Assembly: GCF_014218335.1 (NCBI RefSeq)
Contig: NZ_AP023367.1
Coordinates: 1,117,501-1,181,500 of the forward strand
Reading direction: 5' to 3'
From: Anaerocolumna cellulosilytica
GTDB taxonomy: Bacteria > Bacillota > Clostridia > Lachnospirales > Lachnospiraceae
DNA: 64,000 nt
Below, one piece after another: positions 1 to 9,698 of this stretch (positions are counted from its first letter, which is position 1; each line of letters opens with the position of its first letter). A program made the position numbers and the translations under genes. A model generated the notes under the pieces. It was not told the DNA's origin. It saw nothing but the letters and a program-made list of their open reading frames with translations, and did not search any database.

Positions 1-249
1 GATACTTTATGGCTATACCTGATTGGTTTTGTTTTTTATGGTTTAGGAGCTTTGCTTATGATAATTGCATTTAAATTTGGAGAATTATCAATATTGCATC
101 CTATGATGAGTATCGGTTATATATTATCTATTTTTATTGGGGCCACAATACTGCACGAAGCTATTACATGGAATCGAATTCTCGGTATAGGGGTGATTGT
201 ATTAGGAATGTTTTTTTTAGGACACAGTGGTATGAAAGGAGAAGGTTGA
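1..249 (+). CDS. SMR/EmrE-like small membrane flippase subunit (5' end cut off)
   Basis: The frame is open from base 1, so the gene begins before the window; about 82 residues are visible. They are very hydrophobic, with three membrane helices and a short basic tail, as in the small multidrug resistance/EamA fold. The gene ends one base before a second protein of the same kind, and then a GT2 glycosyltransferase. Paired small SMR proteins beside a polyprenyl-phosphate glycosyltransferase are known as heterodimeric lipid-linked sugar flippases (ArnE/ArnF-like). That role is inferred from context; a drug exporter is the alternative. Confidence 0.7.
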   Translation, partial: DTLWLYLIGFVFYGLGALLMIIAFKFGELSILHPMMSIGYILSIFIGATILHEAITWNRILGIGVIVLGMFFLGHSGMKGEG

Positions 250-250
250 A

Positions 251-601
251 ATGAATATTTTAATCCTTTCTATTTTAATTTTTATTATGACTGTTTCAGG
301 TACTTTTGGAGCATTATTTTTTAAACGTGCTATAAATGGAAATGATGAAAAAATACAACTTATTAAGCTTATACTATCGCCTTACTTATATATTGGGGGG
401 GCAAGTTATTTGTTAGGTGCATTCTTAAATATATATTTGCTCCGATTCATGGATTATTCAATATTATATCCAATGACATCACTTACATATATCTGGACTA
501 TGATAGTTTCTTATAAGGTACTAGGTGAAAAAATGAATAAATACAAGATACTTGCTGTTTTCTTTATTATAGCAGGAATCATAATTTTAAATATAATGTA
601 A
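251..601 (+). CDS. SMR/EmrE-like small membrane flippase subunit, second partner
   Basis: A 116-residue protein of four predicted membrane helices, the usual size of SMR-family proteins. Its ribosome site (AAGGAG, about 236-241) lies inside the end of the preceding gene and the two are one base apart, so they are surely co-translated. The partner upstream is a related but distinct protein, which fits a heterodimer. With the following GT2 and large membrane protein this resembles a lipid-carrier sugar flippase/modification set. Substrate unknown. Confidence 0.7.
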   Translation: MNILILSILIFIMTVSGTFGALFFKRAINGNDEKIQLIKLILSPYLYIGGASYLLGAFLNIYLLRFMDYSILYPMTSLTYIWTMIVSYKVLGEKMNKYKILAVFFIIAGIIILNIM

Positions 602-613
602 GGGGACAACAAA

Positions 614-1300
614 ATGACAGTAGGATTATGTTTAATTACGTGGAATGAAATGACAGGCTGTAAGAATGATATACCTCAAATTGATAAAACTAAATTTGAT
701 CAAGTTTATTGTATAGATGGTGGAAGTACAGATGGAACTGTTGAATATTTGGAAAGTCAAGGCATTAAAGTTTATAAGCAGACAAAAAAAGGTTTAAATC
801 AAGCATGTATTGATGGTGTTAATTATTGTACTTGTGATGCTTTTGTTTTTTATCATCCGAAAGGAACTATTCCAGTAGAAGATATATACAAATTTAGAGA
901 GCTTTTTGAAGAGGGCTACGACTTTGTTGTAGGAAGTCGAATGATGAAAGATTCGTATAATGAAGAAGATAGCAAATTAATACGACCTAGAAAATGGTTT
1001 GTGCTAGGAATGGGGTTATTAGCAAAGATATTATTTAAACGAGAAGGTAATACAATATGGGACACCCTTCACGGATTTAGAGGTATGACGGTAAAAACGT
1101 TCAAAATGCTCAAAATATCAAACTTTGATCCTTCCATTGATATAGAAATGGTATGTCGTAGTTATAAATATAAAGTAAAGCGTATTGAATTTCCAACTCA
1201 AGAAAGACCAAGGTTAGCAGGCGAAACACATTTTAAAGCATTTCAAACTGGTAAAAAATTATTAAAATATATATGGTGGGAAATGAGAAGAAAGGGTTAA
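614..1300 (+). CDS. Family 2 glycosyltransferase (polyprenyl-phosphate sugar transferase type)
   Basis: 228 residues with the GT-A fold of GT2: an N-terminal nucleotide-sugar region containing CIDGGSTDGT, then VVGSRMM in the position of the DPM1/GtrB active-site loop. There are no membrane helices, unlike full-length GtrB. It probably loads a sugar onto undecaprenyl phosphate at the inner face of the membrane for flipping by the SMR pair just upstream and use by the membrane protein just downstream. That three-part pathway is inference from gene order. The ribosome site AAGGGG sits about nine bases before the ATG. Confidence 0.75.
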   Translation: MTVGLCLITWNEMTGCKNDIPQIDKTKFDQVYCIDGGSTDGTVEYLESQGIKVYKQTKKGLNQACIDGVNYCTCDAFVFYHPKGTIPVEDIYKFRELFEEGYDFVVGSRMMKDSYNEEDSKLIRPRKWFVLGMGLLAKILFKREGNTIWDTLHGFRGMTVKTFKMLKISNFDPSIDIEMVCRSYKYKVKRIEFPTQERPRLAGETHFKAFQTGKKLLKYIWWEMRRKG

Positions 1301-1301
1301 T

Positions 1302-3005
1302 ATGCAACCTTATAATTTAAGGAAAAGAATTAACATATTGTTAATGGACTTCATTAATCCTTGGTTAAATAAAGATAAAAAAAAGACAGCGTGTTATACT
1401 TGGATTATATTTTCCATTGTATTAGGTATAATTAGTTCTATTAATACAGTGACTCTAACACTTGACGATACATATCTATATCAAAGATTTAATGATTTTG
1501 AAGCAAATAAAGGCTTTAGGAAAACAATTTTCACCTTATTCTTAAATTTAGACTTAGCTTCAACGGGAGAGTTGAGAACATATGGAGTGTCTAAAGTAAT
1601 ACATTTTTTATTGCATCATATAGCCAGAGATAATGCGAGTGTTTATCAATTTATTATAACAACAGTACATACTTTATCTGGTATATTGATTTATAAGACA
1701 TTGAAAAGATTGAAAATTGCTGAATTACCCTGCATATTAAGTGCTATTACTTTTACTTTGAATCCATTTAATCATCTTCAGACTTTTCATCATTGGTCTT
1801 ATTTAATGTTGCCCTTATACTTGGTTTTATTATATTGTTATCTAGAATTAGGTACTATTCAAAAATATGAGAATGAATGTAAGTTGACTTGGAGAAATTA
1901 TATATTTAGTTTTATACTAATTTTTATGATAGTCTTTACAGGTGAGTATACTCTACCAATGTTAGGATGCACTGTTTTGTTTTTTATAATTTATAGTATT
2001 ATTAAACGAAATAAAAAGTTGGTAATATTTTTTATACAGCATTTAGTATACGAAGGAGTATTAGTAATTGGATGGAGTATTCTATGGAAAAAGATTTTAT
2101 CAGAAAATAGTGTTGGACGATTTGTGGTGCAAAAACTTAATTTTAATTTTTTTTATAATATATTTTTATCTACTAAAGAGAGCTTTAAACGTTTTTTATT
2201 CATAGGAAGTAATAACAAGTTAGATATGGGCAAAGATGGCGTTTTTTCTTTAAATATGATGATATTATTTATTACGGTTATATTTATTATGTTATCAATT
2301 ATATATATATGTTTTAAGGAAAAAATTACTGATTATAATCATCTAGTCTCTTGGAAAACAAGTATCGCGATTACTTGCTTTTCTCTTTCATCTTTTGCTG
2401 TATATAGTCTAATGAGTATTATTTATAATGCAGGTATGTCATACCGTTATTTTTATAGTATCTTTTCGTTACTAACAGTAACATTTATTATTTTATTTTT
2501 TAGTATATTTAGAAACAAAAAAATTTTGTATTTACTGACTATTTGTATATTAGTAATTTTTACAGGTTATAATGTAATCTGGTATGCATTTTTGAAACCT
2601 ACTACAGCAAATATTGATAAAGAAATAGTTTCAAAAGTTACATCAGCAGCGAATAATGGAAAGAATACAATGATTGTAATAACGGAGGATACCGTATTTG
2701 GAGAGGTATTACTAAATTCAAAATGCTATAGACCACTTAGCGTATTTTCAGAAGCATGGGCGTCCCAGACTTTTTTTAATAACATTTTTGAAAATGTAGT
2801 ATATATTAGTCCCAAAGATAAGATTGTTGACAATTTAGATAATACAGTTAGTATAATTGGAGATGATATTATCCTTGGTAATAATTATACAACAGATACT
2901 TTAACATTTAATAAGCAGGATATATATATTATCAGTAATAATAGATATACTGATGAGCGCAATTATTATACAGATGTTAATGATTATTTAAATTATGAAA
3001 GTTAA
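1302..3005 (+). CDS. Polytopic membrane protein, GT-C glycosyltransferase-like
   Basis: 567 residues with about ten or more predicted membrane helices spread through residues 30-430 and a hydrophilic C-terminal domain of about 130 residues. After the first helix comes LTLDDTYLYQRF, an acidic motif at the place where GT-C enzymes carry their catalytic aspartate in the first external loop. It starts one base after the GT2 stop. The likely job is transfer of a lipid-linked sugar onto the surface polymer outside the membrane, as GtrC/GtrII proteins do; this is inferred, not diagnosed. A decayed fragment that may derive from a related protein follows at 3030-3252. Confidence 0.6.
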   Translation: MQPYNLRKRINILLMDFINPWLNKDKKKTACYTWIIFSIVLGIISSINTVTLTLDDTYLYQRFNDFEANKGFRKTIFTLFLNLDLASTGELRTYGVSKVIHFLLHHIARDNASVYQFIITTVHTLSGILIYKTLKRLKIAELPCILSAITFTLNPFNHLQTFHHWSYLMLPLYLVLLYCYLELGTIQKYENECKLTWRNYIFSFILIFMIVFTGEYTLPMLGCTVLFFIIYSIIKRNKKLVIFFIQHLVYEGVLVIGWSILWKKILSENSVGRFVVQKLNFNFFYNIFLSTKESFKRFLFIGSNNKLDMGKDGVFSLNMMILFITVIFIMLSIIYICFKEKITDYNHLVSWKTSIAITCFSLSSFAVYSLMSIIYNAGMSYRYFYSIFSLLTVTFIILFFSIFRNKKILYLLTICILVIFTGYNVIWYAFLKPTTANIDKEIVSKVTSAANNGKNTMIVITEDTVFGEVLLNSKCYRPLSVFSEAWASQTFFNNIFENVVYISPKDKIVDNLDNTVSIIGDDIILGNNYTTDTLTFNKQDIYIISNNRYTDERNYYTDVNDYLNYES

Positions 3006-3029
3006 ATTAAATATATACTCAATTAATAA

Positions 3030-3252
3030 AAATTATATTTGGCATTTGTAACACCATTAGTATATATTGACGTAGAAAGTGAAGATTCTAATTATGGTGC
3101 AGTAAGAGATAAAAAATATTCTAAAGACAAAAGTGATGAAATAAATTTATGATTACTTGAGTGAAAATAGTGTATCATACAAAGAGGTGATAGACACAAG
3201 TAATATAAACTTCTCAACGACAATTCAAGGTATTGGATTAATTGATAAATAA
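3030..3252 (+). pseudogene. Frameshifted remnant, possibly of a second GT-C-like membrane protein
   Basis: Reading from 3030 gives KLYLAFVTPLVYIDVESEDS and on to SDEINL, stopped by TGA at 3150. One base over, from 3145, the reading continues naturally as IYDYLSENSVSYKEVIDTSN to a stop at 3250-3252. Joined, these give about 74 residues that start hydrophobic and become polar, like the C-terminal part of the protein upstream, whose end also has a DYLNYES string. There is no start codon or ribosome site. I read it as the tail of a lost gene with one frameshift near 3147. Confidence 0.5.
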
Positions 3253-3265
3253 TCGGAGGATATAT

Positions 3266-4510
3266 ATGAAAGTTGCAGTATTAGGAGCAGGCGTATCAGG
3301 AATTACAATTGCAAAAAAGTTAGTGGAGAAAAATATTGATGTTGTGGTTTATGAAAAATGTAGTGAAGCAGGAGGTCTTGCGAAAACACGTATTACCGAT
3401 AATTATGTTTATGACTTGCACGGTGGACATATATTTAATTCTAAGCATAAGGAAATTGTAGATTGGGTATTCTCTTTTTTACCAAAAGAGCAGTGGCAAT
3501 ATTCAGTTAGAAATGCTAAAATTTATTTTAATGGTCGATATGTATCATACCCATTTGAATTGTCATTAAGTGAGCTGGAATCAGAAGATGCTACCAATTG
3601 TATTTATGATTTTATGATGTCCCAACAAGGAGACGAGCCTGATAACTTTCATGATTGGTTAATTTGGAATTTTGGACAAGCAATTGCTGAGTATTACATG
3701 ATACCATATAATGCAAAAATCTGGTCATATTCACTTAAAGAGATGGAAACGAGATGGATGCAAGGCAAGATGCCGTTACCAGAAAAGAAAGATATTATCC
3801 GTTCACTTTTATTAAAAGATCCAAAAGAGAGGAAAATGCCTCATTCTACATATTACTATCCACTCAATGGCGGTATCCAAACCATGATTAATGCCTTAAC
3901 AAAGGGATTAGATATAAAACTAAATACGCCTGTAATTAAAATAGAAAATTTGAATGGTAAATGGTTAATTAATGGTGAAGGAAACTATGACAGAGTTATT
4001 TCAACTCTCCCGTTACCTATTCTGTCAGATACTATTGAATTACCGAATAAAGTTATTTCTGCTATACGAGACTTAAAATATAACAGTTTAACTACAATGC
4101 TTTATAAATGCCCAGAAACAGATTTATCATGGTTATATATTCCATCCAGTGATTATAAATCTCACAGAGTATGTTATCAAGGGGCTTTTTCAACTTATGC
4201 ATGCCCTACAGGTTGCAGTGCTGCTATTGAAGTTATAGGGAATAAGTTTGAGGTTAAACAAGATATACTTGAAAAACAAAGTATTATCCCTGCGCAACTT
4301 GGTTTGTATGACTTAATAGATACAGAATATGCTGAATTTGCTTATGTCATACACGATAAAAATTATAGAAAAAATACAAATATAATAAAAGATTATTTTA
4401 ATGCAATAGACAATTTCGATTTATTAGGACGATTTGCGACTTGGAATTATAATAATATGGATATATGTATGTTGGATGCATTTAAACTTGCAGAAAATAT
4501 AAATGCATAA
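3266..4510 (+). CDS. FAD-dependent oxidoreductase, UDP-galactopyranose mutase/amine oxidase-like
   Basis: 414 residues. The N-terminus has the dinucleotide-binding motif VLGAGVSGITIAKKL, followed by YEKCSEAGGLAKTR and LHGGHIFNSKH, all typical of the Glf/protoporphyrinogen-oxidase FAD group. The mid-region (SYPFELSLSELE, WNFGQAIAEYYMIPYNAKIW) resembles UDP-galactopyranose mutase, but the canonical YTRKQW is absent, so furanose formation is only a suggestion. A longer frame opens with TTG at 3242, but GGAGGA at 3255-3260 places the start at ATG 3266. It precedes fcl by 14 bases. Confidence 0.65.
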   Translation: MKVAVLGAGVSGITIAKKLVEKNIDVVVYEKCSEAGGLAKTRITDNYVYDLHGGHIFNSKHKEIVDWVFSFLPKEQWQYSVRNAKIYFNGRYVSYPFELSLSELESEDATNCIYDFMMSQQGDEPDNFHDWLIWNFGQAIAEYYMIPYNAKIWSYSLKEMETRWMQGKMPLPEKKDIIRSLLLKDPKERKMPHSTYYYPLNGGIQTMINALTKGLDIKLNTPVIKIENLNGKWLINGEGNYDRVISTLPLPILSDTIELPNKVISAIRDLKYNSLTTMLYKCPETDLSWLYIPSSDYKSHRVCYQGAFSTYACPTGCSAAIEVIGNKFEVKQDILEKQSIIPAQLGLYDLIDTEYAEFAYVIHDKNYRKNTNIIKDYFNAIDNFDLLGRFATWNYNNMDICMLDAFKLAENINA

Positions 4511-4524
4511 AGGAGTAATATATA

Positions 4525-5457
4525 ATGGATAAAAAGAGTAAGATTTTTGTTGCAGGGCATAAAGGATTAGTGGGCTCTGCAATTATGAGGAAGTTAGAGG
4601 AATCAGGTTTTCTTAATATAATTACACGAACTCATAAAGAATTGGATTTGACAAGACAATTAGAAGTGGAATCATTTTTTGAAGAAGAAAAACCGGATTA
4701 TGTATTTCTTGCTGCAGCTAAGGTTGGAGGCATTCACGCAAACGCTACATATCCAGCTGATTTTATTATGTTAAATATGCAGATTCAATGTAATGTAATA
4801 AGTAGTTGCTATAAAAACAATGTAAAAAAGTTAATGTTTTTAGGAAGTTCTTGTATCTATCCTAAAGAAGCTCCGCAACCGATAAAAGAGGACTACTTAT
4901 TAACTTCACCCTTAGAAAAGACTAATGAAGCTTATGCGTTAGCTAAAATAGCTGGTTTAAAAGCTTGTCAATATTATAATCAGCAATACGGCACGAATTA
5001 TATCAGTGTTATGCCATGTAATTTGTATGGCATTAATGATAATTTTTCTGGTGAAAATTCACATGTACTTCCAGCATTAATTAAGAAATTTCATGAAGCT
5101 AAGGTCAATAACTCTTCAGATGTTGTCATTTGGGGTACTGGAAGACCTTTAAGAGAGTTTTTATTCTGTGATGATTTAGCAGATGCTTGTTTATATTTAA
5201 TGAAAAATTATTCTGGTAATGATTTTTATAATATTGGATATGGTGAAGAGGTCACTATAAAAGAGTTAGCTGAAATAATAAAAGAAGTAGTTGATTATAA
5301 GGGAGAACTTATTTTTGATACTACAAAACCAGACGGTACTTACAGGAAATTAACCGATATAAGTCGTATTAAGGATGTTGGTTGGAGTCCTAAAATAGAT
5401 TTAAAAACTGGAATTAAGTTAACTTATGATTGGTATATGAAAAATGTAATTGCATAA
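4525..5457 (+). CDS. fcl: GDP-L-fucose synthase
   Basis: 310 residues, the usual length. N-terminal NADP-binding [10 protein letters not shown], the [12 protein letters not shown] signature, catalytic serine region GSSCIYP and the YALAK Tyr/Lys motif are all present, as is the conserved [12 protein letters not shown]. It epimerises and reduces GDP-4-keto-6-deoxymannose to GDP-L-fucose (or a close GDP-deoxyhexose) in the cytosol. manC follows 20 bases on and gmd after that, completing the pathway from mannose-1-phosphate. The order fcl-manC-gmd in one strand supports a single unit. Confidence 0.93.
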   Translation: MDKKSKIFVAGHKGLVGSAIMRKLEESGFLNIITRTHKELDLTRQLEVESFFEEEKPDYVFLAAAKVGGIHANATYPADFIMLNMQIQCNVISSCYKNNVKKLMFLGSSCIYPKEAPQPIKEDYLLTSPLEKTNEAYALAKIAGLKACQYYNQQYGTNYISVMPCNLYGINDNFSGENSHVLPALIKKFHEAKVNNSSDVVIWGTGRPLREFLFCDDLADACLYLMKNYSGNDFYNIGYGEEVTIKELAEIIKEVVDYKGELIFDTTKPDGTYRKLTDISRIKDVGWSPKIDLKTGIKLTYDWYMKNVIA

Positions 5458-5477
5458 TTTACAATAGGAGAAAAGTC

Positions 5478-6839
5478 ATGTATACAGTGTTACTATCAGG
5501 CGGTTCAGGTAAAAGGTTATGGCCGTTATCTAATGATTTAAGATCAAAGCAATATATCAAAGTAATTAATAACGAAAATTGTGAAGAACAGCCAACATCC
5601 ATGATTCAAAGAGTTTGGAAGCAGCTAACTAAGGCCGGCCTATCAAATAATTGTATAATTACAGCTAGTAAAGGTCAAGTTGAAATAATTAAGAGTCAAT
5701 TGGGTGATGAAATTAAAATAGCCATAGAACCGGAGAGGAGGAATACATTTCCTGCTGTTGCTCTTTCGTGTTCTTACCTAAAAACGGTATTACATGCGGA
5801 TGAAAATGATACCGTTGTAATATTGCCAGTGGACCCATATACTGATGATTCTTATTTTGCAAAACTAAAAGAAATGGAATCAATTTTATTGAATTCAGAC
5901 GCTGATATTGCATTAATTGGTGCTAAACCCATAGAGCCGTCATCAAAATATGGATATATAATGCCAGAAGTATCCGGAAATGAATCCGATTATATAAAAG
6001 TAAAAGGATTTCGAGAGAAGCCAACCAAAGAAGGAGCTTCAGAGCTTATTAAGAAAGGTGCATTGTGGAACTGCGGTGTTTTTTGTTTTAAAATAAAAAC
6101 AATATTAGACAAGGTAAAGAGTTATGGTTTATCAGATGACTATTATCAATTATATAATAATTATTCGGAATTACCTAAAATTAGTTTTGACTATGAGGTG
6201 TTAGAAAAGGCGGACAATATAATAGCTGCAGAATTTACAGGAACATGGAAGGACATTGGCACTTGGAACGCTTTAACAGAACAAATGTATAATAATACAA
6301 TCGGTAATGTTGTTTTACATGAAAGTTGTGAGAATACAAGTATAATTAACGAACTTAAAATGCCTATAGTAGCAATCGGTACTAAGGACGTTGTTATATC
6401 AGCTTCTGTAGATGGAATATTAATTTCTGATAAACAACAAAGCACTAGAATAAAGGATTGCGTCGATAATTTTACATATCCACCTATGTATGAAGAGCGC
6501 AGATGGGGAACTATTACGGTTCTAGATACATCTGTCAGAGATGGCATTTATACTTCAACGAGAAAAATAAAGATATTTGAGAATATGTCTTCTAGCTATC
6601 ATTATCATAATGATCGTGATGAGGTTTGGACTATCTTAATTGGTAATGCGGAAGTTATTATAAATGGTATTAAGCAACTATATTCAGCAGGGGATGTAAT
6701 TCGTTTTCCAGCGGGAACAAAACATGCGGTCAAATCATTAAATGGAATAGAATTTTTAGAAGTTCAAATTGGTCATACATTTGCAGATGTTGATATTAAT
6801 AGAATCACATTCAACTGGGATGAGATAGATGCAAAATAA
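5478..6839 (+). CDS. manC: Mannose-1-phosphate guanylyltransferase (with C-terminal cupin)
   Basis: 454 residues. The nucleotidyltransferase domain opens with LSGGSGKRLWPLSND and contains PVDPYT, GYIMPE and GFREKPT; the C-terminal 110 residues form a cupin (SYHYHNDRDEVWTILIGNAE). This layout is that of ManC/type II PMI-GMP enzymes; whether the cupin still has isomerase activity cannot be told. It makes GDP-mannose for Gmd and Fcl. A longer frame begins at 5430, overlapping fcl, but AGGAG at 5466-5470 fits ATG 5478. Confidence 0.9.
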   Translation: MYTVLLSGGSGKRLWPLSNDLRSKQYIKVINNENCEEQPTSMIQRVWKQLTKAGLSNNCIITASKGQVEIIKSQLGDEIKIAIEPERRNTFPAVALSCSYLKTVLHADENDTVVILPVDPYTDDSYFAKLKEMESILLNSDADIALIGAKPIEPSSKYGYIMPEVSGNESDYIKVKGFREKPTKEGASELIKKGALWNCGVFCFKIKTILDKVKSYGLSDDYYQLYNNYSELPKISFDYEVLEKADNIIAAEFTGTWKDIGTWNALTEQMYNNTIGNVVLHESCENTSIINELKMPIVAIGTKDVVISASVDGILISDKQQSTRIKDCVDNFTYPPMYEERRWGTITVLDTSVRDGIYTSTRKIKIFENMSSSYHYHNDRDEVWTILIGNAEVIINGIKQLYSAGDVIRFPAGTKHAVKSLNGIEFLEVQIGHTFADVDINRITFNWDEIDAK

Positions 6840-6898
6840 TGTATTATTAAGTACATTGTAATAAGTGGATTAACAAATATATTATTTGGAGGATTTAT

Positions 6899-7969
6899 AT
6901 GAAGAAAGCACTAATAACAGGTATCAATGGACAAGATGGATCCTATCTTGCTGAATTTTTACTGGATAAAGGTTATGAAGTATTTGGCATAATTCGAAGA
7001 TCATCCGTAAACAATACGGAAAGAATTGAACATTTATTTTTAGAAGAGCTGAATCAAACTAATAACAGATTAAAACTAGTTCATGGAGACATGACTGATT
7101 CTATGAATGTTGTTCGTATCATTAGTGAAATACAGCCAGATGAAATATACAATCTCGCAGCTCAGTCTCATGTTGCGGTTTCATTTGAAGAACCGGAATA
7201 TACCGCTAATGCTGATGGAATTGGTACCTTACGTGTTTTAGAAGCTGTCCGTATAGCTGGATTAACCGAGACTACTAAAATATATCAAGCTTCAACTTCA
7301 GAATTATTTGGTAAAGTTGAAGAAATTCCACAAAAGGAGACAACACCTTTTCATCCGAGGTCACCTTACGCTGTTGCAAAAATGTATGGATATTGGATAA
7401 CAAAGCATTATAGAGAAGCATATGGTATGTTTGCAGTAAATGGTATTTTATTTAATCACGAATCTGAGCGTCGTGGAGAAACATTTGTAACCAGAAAGAT
7501 TACATTGGCAGCAGCAAGAATATCGCTTGGACTACAAAAGAAAGTATCATTAGGTAATTTAAATTCTAAACGTGATTGGGGCTATGCTAAAGACTATGTT
7601 GAATGCATGTGGATGATTTTACAACATGATAAACCTGAAGATTTTGTAATTGCAACTGGAGAAACACGTACTGTCAGAGAATTTTGTACTTTTGCTTTTA
7701 AACACGTTGGTATTGAAATTGAATGGCAAGGAGAAGGGATTGAAGAAGTAGGTATAGATAAGGTAACAGGAAGAGTAGTTATTGATGTAAGTCCTCAATA
7801 CTTCAGGCCAGCAGAAGTGGATTTGTTATTGGGGGATCCTACAAAAGCAAAAACGCTTCTTGGATGGGATCCAAGAAAGACATCTTTTGAAGACTTAGTC
7901 AGAATAATGGTAGAAAGCGATTTAGATTTAGTTAAATCACAAAAAACACTAAGAAGAGCATTTGATTGA
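6899..7969 (+). CDS. gmd: GDP-mannose 4,6-dehydratase
   Basis: 356 residues, full length. It has the NADP motif [15 protein letters not shown], the family-typical IRRSS loop, the catalytic STSELFGK with glutamate, [10 protein letters not shown] (Tyr-x-x-x-Lys), and NHESERRGE. It converts GDP-mannose to GDP-4-keto-6-deoxymannose, the substrate of the Fcl encoded upstream. GGAGG at 6889-6893 sets the start. It ends the AT-rich GDP-fucose block; a hairpin follows at 8070. Confidence 0.95.
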   Translation: MKKALITGINGQDGSYLAEFLLDKGYEVFGIIRRSSVNNTERIEHLFLEELNQTNNRLKLVHGDMTDSMNVVRIISEIQPDEIYNLAAQSHVAVSFEEPEYTANADGIGTLRVLEAVRIAGLTETTKIYQASTSELFGKVEEIPQKETTPFHPRSPYAVAKMYGYWITKHYREAYGMFAVNGILFNHESERRGETFVTRKITLAAARISLGLQKKVSLGNLNSKRDWGYAKDYVECMWMILQHDKPEDFVIATGETRTVREFCTFAFKHVGIEIEWQGEGIEEVGIDKVTGRVVIDVSPQYFRPAEVDLLLGDPTKAKTLLGWDPRKTSFEDLVRIMVESDLDLVKSQKTLRRAFD

Positions 7970-8069
7970 TAAATAGTGCATGTTTTTCTATCTATATTGT
8001 TAACAGACTACCTGCGATTAAGTTTAGAAATTAATTATATGTAATAACAATAATGTAGTGCTAAGTGTG

Positions 8070-8113
8070 AGAACACATATGTAATGGAATTTATTATATT
8101 ATATATGTGTTCT
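8070..8113 (+). terminator. Hairpin in the gmd-wzy gap
   Basis: An 11-bp perfect inverted repeat (AGAACACATAT at 8070-8080, ATATGTGTTCT at 8103-8113) with a 22-base loop. There is no clear T-run after it, so termination is possible but unproven. It stands alone in the 268-base gap 7970-8237. Confidence 0.4.
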
Positions 8114-8237
8114 TAGAATTCTTAGTCGGCAATTTAACATAAGAAATAAATAAGCAATTTTCGAGAAGTAATTGATTATTTATTTAAGGATATTAAACAG
8201 CTGTTAGCAATTATACGTGACTTAAGGACAAAAACAA

Positions 8238-9677
8238 ATGACTAATATTATTACTAAGATATTTAATAAATTATTATATCTATGCACCATACTATTTATT
8301 TTTGAAATGTTTATAGGTTTTAATGGAAAGATGCTGATTTTACTAGGCACACCTATCAGATATATTTTATTTGGAATCGTATTTAGTGGTCTGTTAGTTA
8401 AAACTATTATAAATCTTGTAACTGAAATAACTTATATAACTACTAAAGAGAGTCATCCATGCTACAAAGAAAAAGTACGAATAAACAAAATTAGCATATT
8501 CATAGATCTCGTAAAAAACTACTTTACATTTTTTGATTTTATATTAGCTCTTTTTCTATTATTAAATATAATTTATGTGTTTGTAGTTCCATTTTTTTCA
8601 GGTACATCTATTATTCAAAGCCTTAAGGAAACCAAAGCAGTCCTTTTGGTTCTTTGTTATTTTCCTATTGTTATCTTAATAAAATTAAATAAATTCCCAT
8701 GGGAAAAATATAGGAAAGCAATAAAAGTCAATGTGATTTTATTAGCTCTTGTACATATTATATTTTATGTTGGGGAAGTAATTGCAGGAGATGCGACATT
8801 TGTATTAAATTTATTTCTGAAATGGGAAGAAATAACCTATGGATATTCCCAGCGTCCACTAGTTATGATGCCCAAGGATGGAATTCGCATCATTTACTCC
8901 ACTGGAATTTTGTTGGTTCTCATCTTTTATTTTACAATAGATTCGCTCAAAATTAAGGATATTGCAATTTTAATCCCTTTGGGAATATGTGCAATTTTTA
9001 CAACAAACACCAAGTCTTTAATATTTGGAATAGTAGGCGGTATGGTAGTTATTGGGGGAATGCTAATATTTAAGCATATAAAGTTCAAGCAAGCCTCTTT
9101 ATTTAGGAACTTTATAATCTTAATTACGGTGACAGCGGTATATGCTTTCATTATAGATACGACAATGTTTAATAATTATGTATTTTCAAGAATATCAGTA
9201 ACATTTGCAACAGCCACTCAAAATGAAGATTTTAGTGATAACACAATGTTTGAGGTATCAAGAGATTCCCAAATTTTAGTTGGAACAAAGAAGTCTAATG
9301 AGACTAGGTTAATACAAATTAAGCAATTGCTCAACACCTGGAAAGAACGACCATTATTCGGATGGGGTTATGGAAGTTCAGCTATAAATTATTTAAGAAG
9401 TTCAGAAGAAGTGCCGTATATTTATGAGATGACAGGTGTTGCACTGCTGATGAAGATAGGTATAACTGGTATCATGCTGTGGTTAAGCTATTGTCTTTAT
9501 CTATTATGGTATATATTAAGGAATGTGCTAAGAAATGAGAGAGTAATAGCTGTAACATTTATTGCTGTAGCTCTGGGAATTAGCACGCAGTTTAACCCAT
9601 ATTTATTTGGAATGCCGGGTATGGCTCTATTATTATTTTGTTTTATTGAAATTAAGAGTGGGAATTTGTTAGAATAA
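8238..9677 (+). CDS. O-antigen polymerase/ligase family membrane protein (Wzy-like)
   Basis: 479 residues with about ten membrane helices and one long external loop near residues 310-390 that ends in ERPLFGWGYGSS, the recurring G-W-G motif of the Wzy/WaaL family. It should polymerise or ligate lipid-linked repeat units outside the membrane. A second protein of the same family lies at 21548-22807, so the locus has two. Polymerase and ligase cannot be told apart by sequence. Start ATG 8238 has an AAGGA site nine bases ahead. Confidence 0.75.
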   Translation: MTNIITKIFNKLLYLCTILFIFEMFIGFNGKMLILLGTPIRYILFGIVFSGLLVKTIINLVTEITYITTKESHPCYKEKVRINKISIFIDLVKNYFTFFDFILALFLLLNIIYVFVVPFFSGTSIIQSLKETKAVLLVLCYFPIVILIKLNKFPWEKYRKAIKVNVILLALVHIIFYVGEVIAGDATFVLNLFLKWEEITYGYSQRPLVMMPKDGIRIIYSTGILLVLIFYFTIDSLKIKDIAILIPLGICAIFTTNTKSLIFGIVGGMVVIGGMLIFKHIKFKQASLFRNFIILITVTAVYAFIIDTTMFNNYVFSRISVTFATATQNEDFSDNTMFEVSRDSQILVGTKKSNETRLIQIKQLLNTWKERPLFGWGYGSSAINYLRSSEEVPYIYEMTGVALLMKIGITGIMLWLSYCLYLLWYILRNVLRNERVIAVTFIAVALGISTQFNPYLFGMPGMALLLFCFIEIKSGNLLE

Positions 9678-9698
9678 CATGAATATAGGAGGAAGTTT

